Under the pieces are notes generated by a model, which worked only from the letters and a program-made list of their open reading frames with translations, was not told where the DNA came from and searched no databases. Below, one piece after another: positions 1 through 8,384 of a stretch of DNA of 55,170 nucleotides (its first letter is position 1; each line of letters opens with the position of its first letter). The position numbers and the translations under genes were made by a program. The DNA comes from Dehalococcoidia bacterium (GTDB taxonomy: Bacteria > Chloroflexota > Dehalococcoidia > Tepidiformales > Tepidiformaceae): positions 1 through 55,170 of the forward strand of contig JAGQHB010000017.1 in NCBI GenBank assembly GCA_020432045.1, in the 5' to 3' direction.

Positions 1-312
1 ACCCCCGCGCCGCCAACCCCGACACCACCGCCCGCCCAGTCCTCTTATTCGTTCGGCGGGTTCACCGGGAGCTGCGCAGGTGATGCTGCCATCCTCAACT
101 TTAGCAACGTGAACACCGCGACGACCATCACCGGCAGATACACGGGCCCGACACCTTTCGATGTTGCTCCGGTTTCTATCGGACCGGGCATCGCCACCGC
201 CGGGCAGGTGACATTTCCGACGGTGAGCCCTCTCACGCCCGGCACCTACAGCTTCACGGCCTTCGCGAACGGTTCTCCGGTCGCCTCCGGCTCCGTCAAC
301 ATCACCTGCTGA
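1..312 (+). CDS. C-terminal fragment of a secreted protein with an Ig-like repeat (5' end outside window)
   Basis: The frame is open from the first base to a TGA at 310-312, so the start lies upstream of the window. The visible 103 residues begin with a Pro/Thr-rich linker (about residues 1-13) and continue as a Gly/Ser/Thr/Val-rich beta-strand domain with a late turn motif (LTPGTYSFTAFANG) typical of bacterial Ig-like or carboxypeptidase-regulatory-like repeats. Two cysteines, one near the start of the domain and one as the last residue, could form a disulfide outside the cell. Such domains sit on exported or surface proteins. The catalytic or anchoring part, if any, is not in view. Confidence 0.6.
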   Translation, partial: TPAPPTPTPPPAQSSYSFGGFTGSCAGDAAILNFSNVNTATTITGRYTGPTPFDVAPVSIGPGIATAGQVTFPTVSPLTPGTYSFTAFANGSPVASGSVNITC

Positions 313-341
313 TCGCTCCTCGCTATCCTCCATTTCATCGT

Positions 342-359
342 TATGCCACGCCTGGCATA
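342..359. promoter_or_regulatory. Inverted repeat directly upstream of the AOR-1 promoter
   Basis: TATGCCA (342-348) and TGGCATA (353-359) are perfect inverted 7-mers separated by CGCC. There is no T-run, so it does not look like a terminator of the upstream gene. It abuts a candidate -35 at 360-365, a place suited to an activator or repressor of the oxidoreductase gene. The regulator is not recognised. Confidence 0.45.
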
Positions 360-388
360 TTGGCGCGACCACGAACACTCCCTAGGAT
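360..388 (+). promoter_or_regulatory. Candidate sigma-70-type promoter of AOR-1
   Basis: TTGGCG (360-365) and TAGGAT (383-388) are separated by 17 nt. Transcription would start near 395, leaving an untranslated leader of about 39 nt that contains AGGAG at 419-423 before the ATG at 434. Confidence 0.45.
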
Positions 389-433
389 CGATCTATTCCC
401 GGGACGCCGCCCGGCTACAGGAGTGTGTGCCTC

Positions 434-2314
434 ATGGCAGATGGCAACGGGACCCTTGCTGAAAAGGGTTTCACTGGCAAGTTCCTCAACGTAAACCTCA
501 CGACGGGTGAGATCTCCGTCGAGCGCCCTGACGAATCCCTCTACCGCCGCTACCTCGGTGGATACGGTATCGGCGCCCGCATGCTCTGGGATCGCGTCCC
601 CGTCGGCGTCGATCCCCTCGGCCCCGGCAACATGCTCGGTATGTTCGCCGGCCTTCTCACCGGTACGCCCCTCTTTGGCCAGCGCTGGCAGGTTGTCTGC
701 AAGAGCCCGCTCACCGGCGGCTGGGGTGATGCCAACTGCGGCGGTGACTTTGGCGGCATGATGAAGCTCGCTGGCTGGGACGGCTTCATGTTCTTCGGCA
801 AGGCCGAAAAGCCCGTCTACCTCGTCATCGAAGACGATAAGTTTGAGCTCCGGGATGCCACCGACCAGTGGGGCCAGCTCGCCATCGACAACGAGATGAT
901 GCTCAAGCAGCGCCACGGCAAGAAGGCCAGCGTTGCTAACATCGGTCCCGCCGGCGAGACCCTCTCGCTCATCTCAGGTGTCTGCAACGACCATGGCCGT
1001 CTGGCCGCCCGCTCCGGTGTCGGTGCCGTCATGGGCTCCAAGAACCTGAAATCCGTCGTCGTCGTCACCGACCGCAAGGTCATCGCCCAGACGCCCGAAA
1101 CCATCAAGATGCTCCGGGCCAACCTCGATGACTTCGTCAAGCCCCTCAAGGACTTCTTCCACACCTTTGGCACTACCGGCATCACTGCTGGCAGCGCCCT
1201 CAACGGCGACTCCCCCGTCAAGAACTGGGGTGGCGTCGGCATCGTCGACTTCCCCAACGCCAAGGACATTGATGGTGGCTCCACCATCAATCCCAAGATG
1301 GAGAAGTCCTACGGCTGTTGGCGTTGCCCGATGGCCTGTGGCGCCGAGTCCGTCGAATCGACCAACGAGAAGTACCCCTACCCGCGCCACACCCACCGGC
1401 CTGAGTACGAGGCCATGGGCGCGTTCGGCACCATGAACCTCATGGCCGACCCCGATGCCCTTATTTACCTCAACCACCTCTGTAACCAGTATGGCTTCGA
1501 CGTCATCAGCGCTGGCGGTGCCGTCTCCATGGCCATCGAATGCTACGAGACCGGCATCCTCACCAAAGAAGACACCGATGGCCTTGAGCTCAGGTGGGGC
1601 GGGGCCGATGCCATCGTCGAGATGGTCCATCAGATGGGCCAGCGCCGTGGTATCGGAGCCGTCTTTGCCGACGGTGTGAAGGTCGCCGGCGAAAAGCTCG
1701 GCCGCGGCTCCGAAGCCCACGCCATGCACATCGGCGGCCAGGAGCTGCCGATGCACGACCCCAAGCTCCAGCCCGAGTATCACACCACCTACAAGCTCGA
1801 TCCGACGCCCGGTCGCCACACCCAGTACGAGGGCAACAAGCGTATCGGCACCGTCCCCGCTGCCCCCGCCGATCGCAACGTCTACAGTGGCCGCGGCGAG
1901 CATCACAAGGGCGCCAGCGAATACATGCACGTCGTCAACTCCGGCGGCATGTGTCAGTTCGTCATGATGGCAGCCAACACCTCCAATATCCCTGAATGGT
2001 TCAACGCCGTCACCGGCTGGGACATGAACCTCGACGAGATCATGGAAGTCGGCGAACGCATCTCGAACCTCCGTATGGCCTATGAGGTGCGCGAAGGAGG
2101 CAACCCGCGCAAGCGTGCCGTCCCCACTCGTGTGAGCGGCCATACGACCGAGGCGACCCACGCCGGCCCCCTCCAGGGCGTCGTCCTGGATACCGAAACG
2201 CTGGAAAAGGAGTTCCTCGCCGCCTGCGACTGGGACACCGAGACCTGCAAGCCCTCCGCGGCGAAGCTCAACGCGCTCGGCCTCAAAGAAGTCGCCGAAG
2301 CCCTTCACGCCTAG
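434..2314 (+). CDS. Aldehyde:ferredoxin oxidoreductase family protein (AOR-1)
   Basis: A 626-residue tungsten-pterin enzyme of the AOR family, which oxidises aldehydes (or related substrates) to acids and passes electrons to ferredoxin in the cytoplasm. The N-terminal pterin-binding domain contains GGYGIGARMLW, CKSPLTGGWG and NIGPAGE segments. A CxxCxxxC motif (CWRCPMAC, near residue 300) plus a later Cys in SGGMCQF supply the four ligands expected for the [4Fe-4S] cluster. The ATG at 434 is chosen over the in-frame GTG at 425 because AGGAG at 419-423 is well spaced for it. The gene is monocistronic, with its own promoter and terminator. No tungsten-cofactor or ferredoxin gene lies nearby, so the physiological substrate cannot be assigned. 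Confidence 0.9.
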   Translation: MADGNGTLAEKGFTGKFLNVNLTTGEISVERPDESLYRRYLGGYGIGARMLWDRVPVGVDPLGPGNMLGMFAGLLTGTPLFGQRWQVVCKSPLTGGWGDANCGGDFGGMMKLAGWDGFMFFGKAEKPVYLVIEDDKFELRDATDQWGQLAIDNEMMLKQRHGKKASVANIGPAGETLSLISGVCNDHGRLAARSGVGAVMGSKNLKSVVVVTDRKVIAQTPETIKMLRANLDDFVKPLKDFFHTFGTTGITAGSALNGDSPVKNWGGVGIVDFPNAKDIDGGSTINPKMEKSYGCWRCPMACGAESVESTNEKYPYPRHTHRPEYEAMGAFGTMNLMADPDALIYLNHLCNQYGFDVISAGGAVSMAIECYETGILTKEDTDGLELRWGGADAIVEMVHQMGQRRGIGAVFADGVKVAGEKLGRGSEAHAMHIGGQELPMHDPKLQPEYHTTYKLDPTPGRHTQYEGNKRIGTVPAAPADRNVYSGRGEHHKGASEYMHVVNSGGMCQFVMMAANTSNIPEWFNAVTGWDMNLDEIMEVGERISNLRMAYEVREGGNPRKRAVPTRVSGHTTEATHAGPLQGVVLDTETLEKEFLAACDWDTETCKPSAAKLNALGLKEVAEALHA

Positions 2315-2336
2315 GCACCAGCCACGGCAAACCCAA

Positions 2337-2371
2337 GAAGAAGGGGCCGGTATTTCACCGGCCCCTTCTTC
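2337..2371. terminator. Bidirectional hairpin terminator between AOR-1 and the minus-strand operon
   Basis: A perfect 15-bp stem (2337-2351 with 2357-2371) closes a 5-nt loop. The outer stem is GAAG/CTTC-rich, so short pyrimidine tracts appear on both strands. It lies between convergent genes and can serve both. Confidence 0.8.
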
Positions 2372-2410
2372 GTCTCTCCAAAATGTCGACCTCGAATGCC
2401 GCCGGATCCT

Positions 2411-2908
2411 CTACCCAAACAGCGTCCGCACCACCGCCCCGCCCTCTGCGCGCGCCAACACGATCCTCCCAGCGACCGGTAGTCGGCTCCATCGCGCCAG
2501 CTCCTCCGCCGCCAGGTACAGGTCCTCGCCCTGACGGCGGACAAGCTCCCCTGGCGTCGCCCCCCGTGCCGTCCGCGTATACCACGTGCAGCCCTCGTGG
2601 CCGACCAGTTCGATGGCCTGCAGCGACGGCAGTCCCAGTGCCGAACGGACGGCACTCTCAATCGGCTCCGCGACACGCCCTGCCAGCCAGCGTCGCGTCT
2701 TGCTCCGGGTCGCACTGGCCGCCCGGGCAACCCACCACGGCCCGCCTGGCACGCTCACCGCTTCGATGATGCGTCCTGGATGTTGCTTCTCCAGCACCTC
2801 CGCGAACACCTCGCGCACGCCCGGTTCGCTGCAATGGACCGCCAGCACACCCGGCTGTCCCGTGCGCGTCGACGCGGCCAGCGGCTCGTCAGCCACCGTT
2901 GCTGCCAC
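2411..2908 (-). CDS. Beta-carbonic-anhydrase-like small protein
   Basis: About 165 residues. Segments with the order and spacing of a beta-carbonic anhydrase are visible: VLAVHCSEPG near the N-terminus (position of the first zinc Cys), a middle VSVPGG segment (position of RNAG), and ELVGHEGCTW (position of the His-x2-Cys zinc pair). Thus Cys, His and Cys ligands are present, but the Asp-Arg dyad of the classical CxDxR motif is replaced by CSEPGVR. Zinc binding is likely; carbonic anhydrase activity is uncertain. The start is a GTG at 2908 or 2896, both inside the end of the flotillin gene, which implies coupled translation. It is the last gene of the NfeD-flotillin operon. Confidence 0.6.
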   Translation of the reverse strand: MAATVADEPLAASTRTGQPGVLAVHCSEPGVREVFAEVLEKQHPGRIIEAVSVPGGPWWVARAASATRSKTRRWLAGRVAEPIESAVRSALGLPSLQAIELVGHEGCTWYTRTARGATPGELVRRQGEDLYLAAEELARWSRLPVAGRIVLARAEGGAVVRTLFG

Positions 2909-4478
2909 CCGGCCGCGTGTCGACTTCCATCTGTAGGTCGTCCAGCGCCGCCCGGGCCGAGGCCGGCACATCCGCCGGCGATGGCGCCGACCTTTCGGCG
3001 CTCTCATCGTCCTGGTTCAGCAGGCCCGGCAGGTCCAGGCCCACCGCCCGCAACGTCTCGATTGCCTGGGCGAGCATCATTGGCACTGCTGAGCCGTACT
3101 TGCCCATCGAGCCTGCGCCGCTTCCGCTTCCTGAATCCATCAGGACAATCCGGTCCACCTGTGCGAACGGCGCCGCCAGCTGGGCCGCGATCTCCGGCAG
3201 TTTCGCGATCAAGTCCGGGTACACGGCCAGCTGTAACGCTGCCTTGTTGTATGTATTCAGTGCTTCGGCGAGCTTCTCCTTGCCTTCCGCCTCACCAAGC
3301 AACACTGCCTTCTGGCCGGCGCCTTCCGCTTCGAGTTCAAGGCGGTGAGCTTCTGCTTTCAGCGTGCGGGCTCTTGCCTCGCCTTCGCCTTCCGCCTCTA
3401 TCTCCCGGCGCCGCGCTTCTGCGATCGCAATTCTGTTGCGTGATTCGCCATCGCCCTCCAGCGCTTTGGACTGCGAACTACCTTCTGCCCGCTCCACCAT
3501 CGCAAGCCGCTCGCCTTCCGCTCGAAGCACGGCCGCCTGCCGCTCTGCCTCCGCGGGCTTGATAACAGACGCCTCCAGCGCCCGCTCCTGGCGCATCACC
3601 TCCTGCTGTTCAACCGCGATGCTGGCACGGACGCGCTCCTCCTCCATCGCCACTTCCGCACGCACGACCTCCTTCCTTGCCTCCGCTTCGGCAAGTGGCC
3701 CTGCCTGCTCCGCCCGCGCTCGCTCCGCTTCCACCTGGGCCTTCGCCTTCGCGATCCGCAGGTCGCGGTCTCGAGAGGCCTCCGCTATCGAAGCATCCGA
3801 GTCTGCCTGTGCGGTCTCGCCCAACCGGCGTGCCTCCGCAGCACGGATCATCGCGTCCCTCGTCGCCTCGGCCTCACCGATCTCCGCGTCGCGCTTCACC
3901 TCTGCGACGCGCTTCCGCCCGAGGCTCTCAAGGTATCCCTGGTCGTCGCTCATGTGCTGAATCGTCAGCACATCGAGGTTCATGCCTATCCCGGCGAAAT
4001 CGGAGCCAGCCTCGTCCGTCACCCGCGATACCAGCGCTTCACGGCTACTGTTCAGGTCTTCCACCGTCATCTTGGCGCAGATGCTCCGGAGGTGGCCCGC
4101 CAAAATCTGCTGCACGCTTTGCTGCAGGTGGTCCCGGTCCGCGTTCAGGAACCGCTCGGCCGCCGTCCGGATCGACTCCTCTGAAGAATCGAACCGCACC
4201 AGCGCCACGGCGTCGAGGTTGACCGGCACGCCCTCTTTTGAATAGGCGCCGCGGATTGGTAATTCCGTTTCAAATGGGGCAAGCGACATAAAGTCGACTC
4301 GTTCAATCACCGGCAGGCGAAAACTCGCGCCACCACGGACCAGGCGAAACCCGCCCCGGCCCGTGAATACGGCGACCTGGTCAGGCGGCACCTTCACGTA
4401 AAAACGTGAATACAGTGCTGCTACCAGCATCACCACGAGGACGATGCCAGCTACGACAAATGGTACCAGCGGGCTCAT
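2889..4478 (-). CDS. Flotillin-like (SPFH/band 7) membrane scaffold protein
   Basis: 529 residues. An N-terminal membrane helix (residues about 5-25) is followed by an SPFH domain (about 25-200, starting VKVPPDQVAVFTGRGG). A very long Ala/Glu/Arg-rich coiled coil (about 200-410, many AEA and EAE repeats) and a C-terminal segment with YPDLIAKLPEIA, typical of the flotillin/YqiK family, complete it. Flotillins oligomerise on the inner membrane face and organise lipid domains and membrane fluidity. The gene follows the NfeD-like gene by 3 nt, the usual YuaF-FloT arrangement in which the NfeD OB-fold partner acts with the SPFH protein. Its 3' end overlaps the carbonic-anhydrase-like gene. Confidence 0.92.
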   Translation of the reverse strand: MSPLVPFVVAGIVLVVMLVAALYSRFYVKVPPDQVAVFTGRGGFRLVRGGASFRLPVIERVDFMSLAPFETELPIRGAYSKEGVPVNLDAVALVRFDSSEESIRTAAERFLNADRDHLQQSVQQILAGHLRSICAKMTVEDLNSSREALVSRVTDEAGSDFAGIGMNLDVLTIQHMSDDQGYLESLGRKRVAEVKRDAEIGEAEATRDAMIRAAEARRLGETAQADSDASIAEASRDRDLRIAKAKAQVEAERARAEQAGPLAEAEARKEVVRAEVAMEEERVRASIAVEQQEVMRQERALEASVIKPAEAERQAAVLRAEGERLAMVERAEGSSQSKALEGDGESRNRIAIAEARRREIEAEGEGEARARTLKAEAHRLELEAEGAGQKAVLLGEAEGKEKLAEALNTYNKAALQLAVYPDLIAKLPEIAAQLAAPFAQVDRIVLMDSGSGSGAGSMGKYGSAVPMMLAQAIETLRAVGLDLPGLLNQDDESAERSAPSPADVPASARAALDDLQMEVDTRPGGSNGG

Positions 4479-4481
4479 GAA

Positions 4482-5045
4482 CTACCCCTCGCGCACTAAG
4501 GGCGCACTCTCTCTGTAATAGTCGACCGGCGTCACCGTGATCGAAGTCGGCCCGATATTCACCACGCGTACGGCTGTCCCCGGAGCGATGTGGCCACCGC
4601 TCTGTGCCCTCGCCGCCCGGCTCACACGTGCGCCCGTTCCCGGTGGCAGGAACGATACCCGACCAAGGCCCCCGGCGGGTATGTCATCGACCACCTCTCC
4701 CTGCAGTTCGAGCAGGTCTGATCCCTTGAAACTCGTCGTGCCCTGTTGGCGCGCCATCGGCAGGATGATCATGAAGAACGTCCCCGCGCCCACCGCGAGA
4801 CCGCCAAACAGGGCCATTAGCACCGACCCCGCCAGTGGCCAGTCGGCACTCTGCGCGATGAACCCGAAGCCGCCGAACGCGGTCATGAACACGAACAACA
4901 CTCGCGAGCTGAACGGCGATGCACCGTCCGCCCCCAGGTGGTCGGCCCCGTGCTCCCCGAAATCTCCGAGGTCGAACAACTCTCCGATGACGAACGTGAC
5001 CACGGTCAGCGCAATTCCCACGCCAAAGATGATCAGGAACACCAT
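4482..5045 (-). CDS. NfeD/YuaF-like membrane protein with OB-fold
   Basis: 187 residues from the ATG at 5045, preferred over the ATG at 5063 because AAGGGG precedes it at a suitable distance. Three hydrophobic segments (about residues 1-20, 45-65 and 70-95 of this form) anchor the protein. The C-terminal region (LLELQGEVVDDIPAGGLGRV to AVRVVNIGPTSITVTPV) has the beta-strand pattern of the soluble NfeD OB domain. It lacks the ClpP-like protease domain of long NfeD proteins. It is the first gene of the operon with flotillin, 3 nt away, and probably forms a complex with it. Confidence 0.82.
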   Translation of the reverse strand: MVFLIIFGVGIALTVVTFVIGELFDLGDFGEHGADHLGADGASPFSSRVLFVFMTAFGGFGFIAQSADWPLAGSVLMALFGGLAVGAGTFFMIILPMARQQGTTSFKGSDLLELQGEVVDDIPAGGLGRVSFLPPGTGARVSRAARAQSGGHIAPGTAVRVVNIGPTSITVTPVDYYRESAPLVREG

Positions 5046-5155
5046 GTTTGACGCCCCTTCCATCGCAGCCGGACAACTCGCTGCGCACAGATTAGGATAT
5101 CACGGCCTCGATGCTCTCTACCTTACTTTCGCCCGCCCCAGTGCCCTCCACAGTG

Positions 5156-5575
5156 TCAATCGCCAAGGTTCAGCCGGACTTCCGGCCCCGAGTACACAAA
5201 CCCCAGCTTCTCGTAGAAAGCCCGCGTGTGTTCTCGCGAATACAGACCGATCTCGTGGCAACCACGCCTCCGCGCCTCAGCGATCGCCGCGCGTACCAGG
5301 ATCGCGCCCGCCTGCTTCCCCCGTGCCGCCTCGTCCACGATCAGCTCCTCGATCTGCGCGTAATTGCCGCCGTACCGGATTGCCGGGTTGAACGACATCG
5401 AAATGAGTCCGAGGAGCACGGTTCCTTCTTCGGCCACGATCACCGCTCCCCGGTCGCTCGAAAGCAGCAGCCGGAATACCTCGCGTCCGGCCCTCGGAAC
5501 ATCGAGCAGCTGCGGGAGGAGCGCAAATACCGCCTCTTCGTCCCTTGCCTGCGCCAGTCGGGTCGAAACCACCAT
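5156..5575 (-). CDS. GNAT family N-acetyltransferase
   Basis: 139 residues, the normal length of a single GNAT domain. The acetyl-CoA pyrophosphate-binding motif A is visible as IEELIVDEAARGKQAG, followed by a helix (AILVRAAIAEARRRGC) and the C-terminal strand motif YSREHTRAFYEKLGF typical of motif B. It starts 18 nt after the stop of the FAD-linked dehydrogenase gene on the same strand, so the two may be cotranscribed. The acceptor substrate cannot be read from the sequence. Confidence 0.85.
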   Translation of the reverse strand: MVVSTRLAQARDEEAVFALLPQLLDVPRAGREVFRLLLSSDRGAVIVAEEGTVLLGLISMSFNPAIRYGGNYAQIEELIVDEAARGKQAGAILVRAAIAEARRRGCHEIGLYSREHTRAFYEKLGFVYSGPEVRLNLGD

Positions 5576-5593
5576 TTCGGTTCTCCCTCCGCG

Positions 5594-7006
5594 CTACCCG
5601 GCATGCCGCTGAAGGATGACCCCGGGGTTCATGATCCATCCCGGGTCCAGCCCGTCTTTCACCGCCCGCATTGCGGCGATGTCTGCGGCCGACCGTGTCA
5701 GTTCAAGCCACTTCCGTTTCGCCACTCCGACGCCGTGCTCCGCGCTGATCGATCCGCCGAGGCTCGCGACTAGCCGCAGGACCGCGTCATCCGGACGTTC
5801 GTCGTCTTCCTCGAAGCCGAGGACATTCACGTGCACGTTCCCCTCCGCGATGTGCCCGAAGAGGATCGGCATCGCGTTCTCTGAAAGGTCGCTTAGCAAC
5901 GGACCAACGCGCTCCACGAACTCCCTTAGCCGTCCAAGCGGCAGTGCCACGTCGAGCTTGTGTGGCACACCCACGCTGCTAATCGACTCGGTGTGCCGCT
6001 CCCGGTATGCCCACAGGCGCATCCGGTCCCGCGCTTCCGTCGCCAGTGCCGAATCTCTCACTCCCGCGGCGTTCACCAGCGCGTCGGCGAGCCCGCTCGC
6101 GGCATCCATCCGGCTCGCCGCTTCCAGCAGCACATAGAATGGCCACCGCTCCGTGAACGGAGCAGCCAGCCCCGTGTGCTTTAGTACAAGCTCCAACCCG
6201 GTTGCGAAGAAGAGTTCCGCGGCCTGTAGATCCGCCACCTCGTTGCGCGCGTTCAAAGCCACGCCGATCGCGGCTTCCAGGGAGTCAAAGGCAAGCAGAG
6301 CGACTGCGCGCGAAGGCAACACTGGCACCAGGCGTAACCGTAGTGCCGTGACCACGCCCAGCGTCCCCTCGCTGCCCACGATCATTCCCGGCAGGTCGTA
6401 CCCGGTGTTGTCCCGTCCCACCCCGCTCATTCGCGAGACCACGCTCCCATCGGCAAACGCAACCTCCATCCCCCCAACCTGTGCCCGCATCATCCCGTAT
6501 CGCAGGACGTTAATGCCGCCCGCGTTGGTCGCCGCCATCCCGCCGATCGTCGCACTATCCCGGGATGCAAGGTCAACGCCGAGCCGCAACCCGTATGGCG
6601 ATGCAAGTTCATTCAGCGCCGCGGCCGTCATCCCCGCTCCTGCTATCACCTGCGCCGTCACCGGGTCCATTTCGTCCAGCGCCGCGATCCGCTTTGTGCT
6701 CAGCACCACCTCTCCGCCGCGCGGCACACTTCCTCCAACAAGTCCCGTGTTTCCGCCCTGCGGCACAACGGCCACCCTCGCTTCGTTGCATGCAGCGAGT
6801 ACGCTCGCAACCTCGTCCGCACTTCCCGGCCGTACCACGGCGCGCGACGGCGCCCCAAACCGGCGTGTCCAGTCCGTCTCGTATGAGGCCCGCATCTCGG
6901 CGTCCGTGAGTACCTGCACTGGGCCCACGATGCCCCGAAGTCGCGCGACCAGTGGATCGCCGGCCACGCCGCTACCAGCTCGGCGGCGGCGGCGGCGCCG
7001 AGCCAT
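5594..7006 (-). CDS. FAD-binding oxidase, D-2-hydroxyacid/glycolate dehydrogenase (GlcD) type
   Basis: 470 residues of the PCMH-type FAD family. The FAD-binding half carries VVPQGGNTGLVGGSVP (about residue 85-100) and the RDSATIGGMAATNAGG segment. The C-terminal cap carries GHIAEGNVHVNVLG and GGSISAEHGVGVAKRKWL, signatures of the D-lactate, glycolate and D-2-hydroxyglutarate dehydrogenase group. It probably oxidises a D-2-hydroxyacid in the cytoplasm and passes electrons to a carrier. The ATG at 7006 gives an Arg-run and overlaps the upstream gene by 35 nt; the GTG at 6967, 4 nt after that gene's stop, is an equally plausible start. Confidence 0.88.
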   Translation of the reverse strand: MARRRRRRRAGSGVAGDPLVARLRGIVGPVQVLTDAEMRASYETDWTRRFGAPSRAVVRPGSADEVASVLAACNEARVAVVPQGGNTGLVGGSVPRGGEVVLSTKRIAALDEMDPVTAQVIAGAGMTAAALNELASPYGLRLGVDLASRDSATIGGMAATNAGGINVLRYGMMRAQVGGMEVAFADGSVVSRMSGVGRDNTGYDLPGMIVGSEGTLGVVTALRLRLVPVLPSRAVALLAFDSLEAAIGVALNARNEVADLQAAELFFATGLELVLKHTGLAAPFTERWPFYVLLEAASRMDAASGLADALVNAAGVRDSALATEARDRMRLWAYRERHTESISSVGVPHKLDVALPLGRLREFVERVGPLLSDLSENAMPILFGHIAEGNVHVNVLGFEEDDERPDDAVLRLVASLGGSISAEHGVGVAKRKWLELTRSAADIAAMRAVKDGLDPGWIMNPGVILQRHAG

Positions 7007-7343
7007 CCAGTGGGTTCCAGTCCGGGATGGCCGAACCCTGCGTCTCCGCCACCAGGCCTGGCCGCAGATCGATCAGTTCTTTGCCCCACCCCGAGTCGTA
7101 CAGCTCCTGGAACTCGTTACGCATCGCCTCTTCGCCGTCGTGCACAGTTAGCCAGAGTGCCACGTCCGTGCCGCGTTCCCCCTTCAGCGCATACGGACCA
7201 CCGGCTCTCCTCACGCCTCCCTCGTCCCACAAACGCACGATGTCTTTTGCCCACGTCCAATATGCCTCCGTCTTCCCCTCGGCGATGGTCACCCGCACGA
7301 CCCGCAAGAACATGCTGCTGCCTCCGGCTTGTTTGGCGCTCAT
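6972..7343 (-). CDS. Small dimeric alpha/beta-barrel-like protein
   Basis: 123 residues from the ATG at 7343, which has AGGTAGG just upstream and overlaps the end of the preceding gene by 19 nt. A further in-frame ATG at 7313 (MFLRVVRV) could also be used. The segment MFLRVVRVTIAEGKTEAYWT and the later LWLTVHDGEEAMRNEF resemble the strand-helix pattern of ABM/NIPSNAP-type ferredoxin-like barrels, which often act as small monooxygenases or stress proteins. The assignment is structural and tentative. The tail is Pro-rich and ends DGSAPPPPPSW. Confidence 0.55.
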   Translation of the reverse strand: MSAKQAGGSSMFLRVVRVTIAEGKTEAYWTWAKDIVRLWDEGGVRRAGGPYALKGERGTDVALWLTVHDGEEAMRNEFQELYDSGWGKELIDLRPGLVAETQGSAIPDWNPLDGSAPPPPPSW

Positions 7344-7360
7344 CCTACCTGCACGAGCAC

Positions 7361-7792
7361 TCACACGATTCGAAACACCGGCGTCCGGCTCGCCAGCCGC
7401 TCCAACTCGCTCGCGGACGGGTCCTTGGTCGTCCCGAACTGGCTCCGGGTCACGTTCCCCCACCGCTTGAGGTACGCCGCGATCAGCGCTGGCTTCTCTG
7501 AATCGGCCAATTCCTGCACGCGTATCGATTGCCGCTTCTTGCCGAGTCGCAGCTCACCCTCTGGTGCCGCACGCAGGTTCCGCACCCACTGGGTTTCGCC
7601 CCTCGGCGCGACCAGGTAACGAACTCCATAGACATCGAGCGGGTTCACCGGCGCCGTCCGCTCCTCGCCACTCGATCGCCCCTTTACCGCCAGCGTCCAC
7701 GCCCCCGCCGGACTGAATCCAATCTTCGTTGCGAGCATCATCGCTCGGCCCATCAGGATCGTGACCCTCCCCGGCTTCTTGTACTCCGCCAT
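7361..7792 (-). CDS. Deazaflavin (F420)-dependent nitroreductase family protein (Ddn/DUF385)
   Basis: 143 residues. The split-barrel core is recognisable from GRSSGEERTAPVNPLDVYG, YLVAPRGETQWVRNLRAAPEG and a C-terminal helix. This family binds F420H2 and reduces quinones, nitro compounds or enones. It heads a minus-strand run; a TAGGAT box at 7814-7819 lies 22-27 nt upstream of the ATG and may be its -10 element. Cofactor use is inferred from the family; some members bind other flavins. Confidence 0.85.
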   Translation of the reverse strand: MAEYKKPGRVTILMGRAMMLATKIGFSPAGAWTLAVKGRSSGEERTAPVNPLDVYGVRYLVAPRGETQWVRNLRAAPEGELRLGKKRQSIRVQELADSEKPALIAAYLKRWGNVTRSQFGTTKDPSASELERLASRTPVFRIV

Positions 7793-7883
7793 GTCTTTGC
7801 CTCCGTTGTCCCGATCCTACGCTCATTCGACGTCGACCCACCCGGCACTGGAGATGTCGCCAGTCCTTCTGCATACTCCACGG

Positions 7884-8384
7884 ATGACACCTTCGGTTCG
7901 CCGCGCATCTCCAGCTGATGCTGCCGCACTCGCGCGCCTCCGGTTCGATTTCCGCGCCGAACTCGGCGAACCCACCGAGCCATCCGCCGCCTTCCTTCTG
8001 CGCTGCGAATCCTGGATGGCGAAGCGACTGGATCCGTCAGGCCCGTGGCGCGCATGGGTTGTTGAATCCCCCGCCGCCACCGGCTCCCTCTGGCTCCAGC
8101 TCATAGAGAAGCTCCCTAATCCTGTCGACGAACTTGAACGCCACGCCTACATCACAAGCGTCTATGTCGCCCCGCCCGCCCGAGGAGCCGGCGCCGGCCA
8201 GATGCTGCTCAATGCGGCACTCGACTTCTGCCGCCAGGCTGCGGTTGATTCGGTCATCCTCTGGCCGTCCGAACGCAGCCGCACGCTCTATGCCCGGAAC
8301 GGGTTCACACCCCCGGCAGACATCCTCCAGGCGGTGCTCCACCCCGGGCGCTCATACGCTTCCGCTGGCTCGGTCGTCTCGTGA
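7884..8384 (+). CDS. GNAT family N-acetyltransferase
   Basis: 166 residues from the ATG at 7884, chosen because the GNAT fold begins right there (VRRASPADAAALARLRFDF). Motif A is YVAPPARGAGAGQMLL and the C-terminal motif is LWPSERSRTLYARNGF. The divergent deazaflavin gene starts 91 nt away. The stop codon overlaps the GTG of the next gene by four bases (GTGA), so the two acetyltransferases are translationally coupled. Substrate unknown. Confidence 0.85.
   Translation: MTPSVRRASPADAAALARLRFDFRAELGEPTEPSAAFLLRCESWMAKRLDPSGPWRAWVVESPAATGSLWLQLIEKLPNPVDELERHAYITSVYVAPPARGAGAGQMLLNAALDFCRQAAVDSVILWPSERSRTLYARNGFTPPADILQAVLHPGRSYASAGSVVS

Noticed and set aside
974-2308. Long open frame antisense to AOR-1
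   Set aside because: It mirrors the real gene in a GC-rich sequence, has a Gly/Val/Asp/Ala-biased composition and no recognisable domain; AOR-1 on the plus strand is unmistakable.
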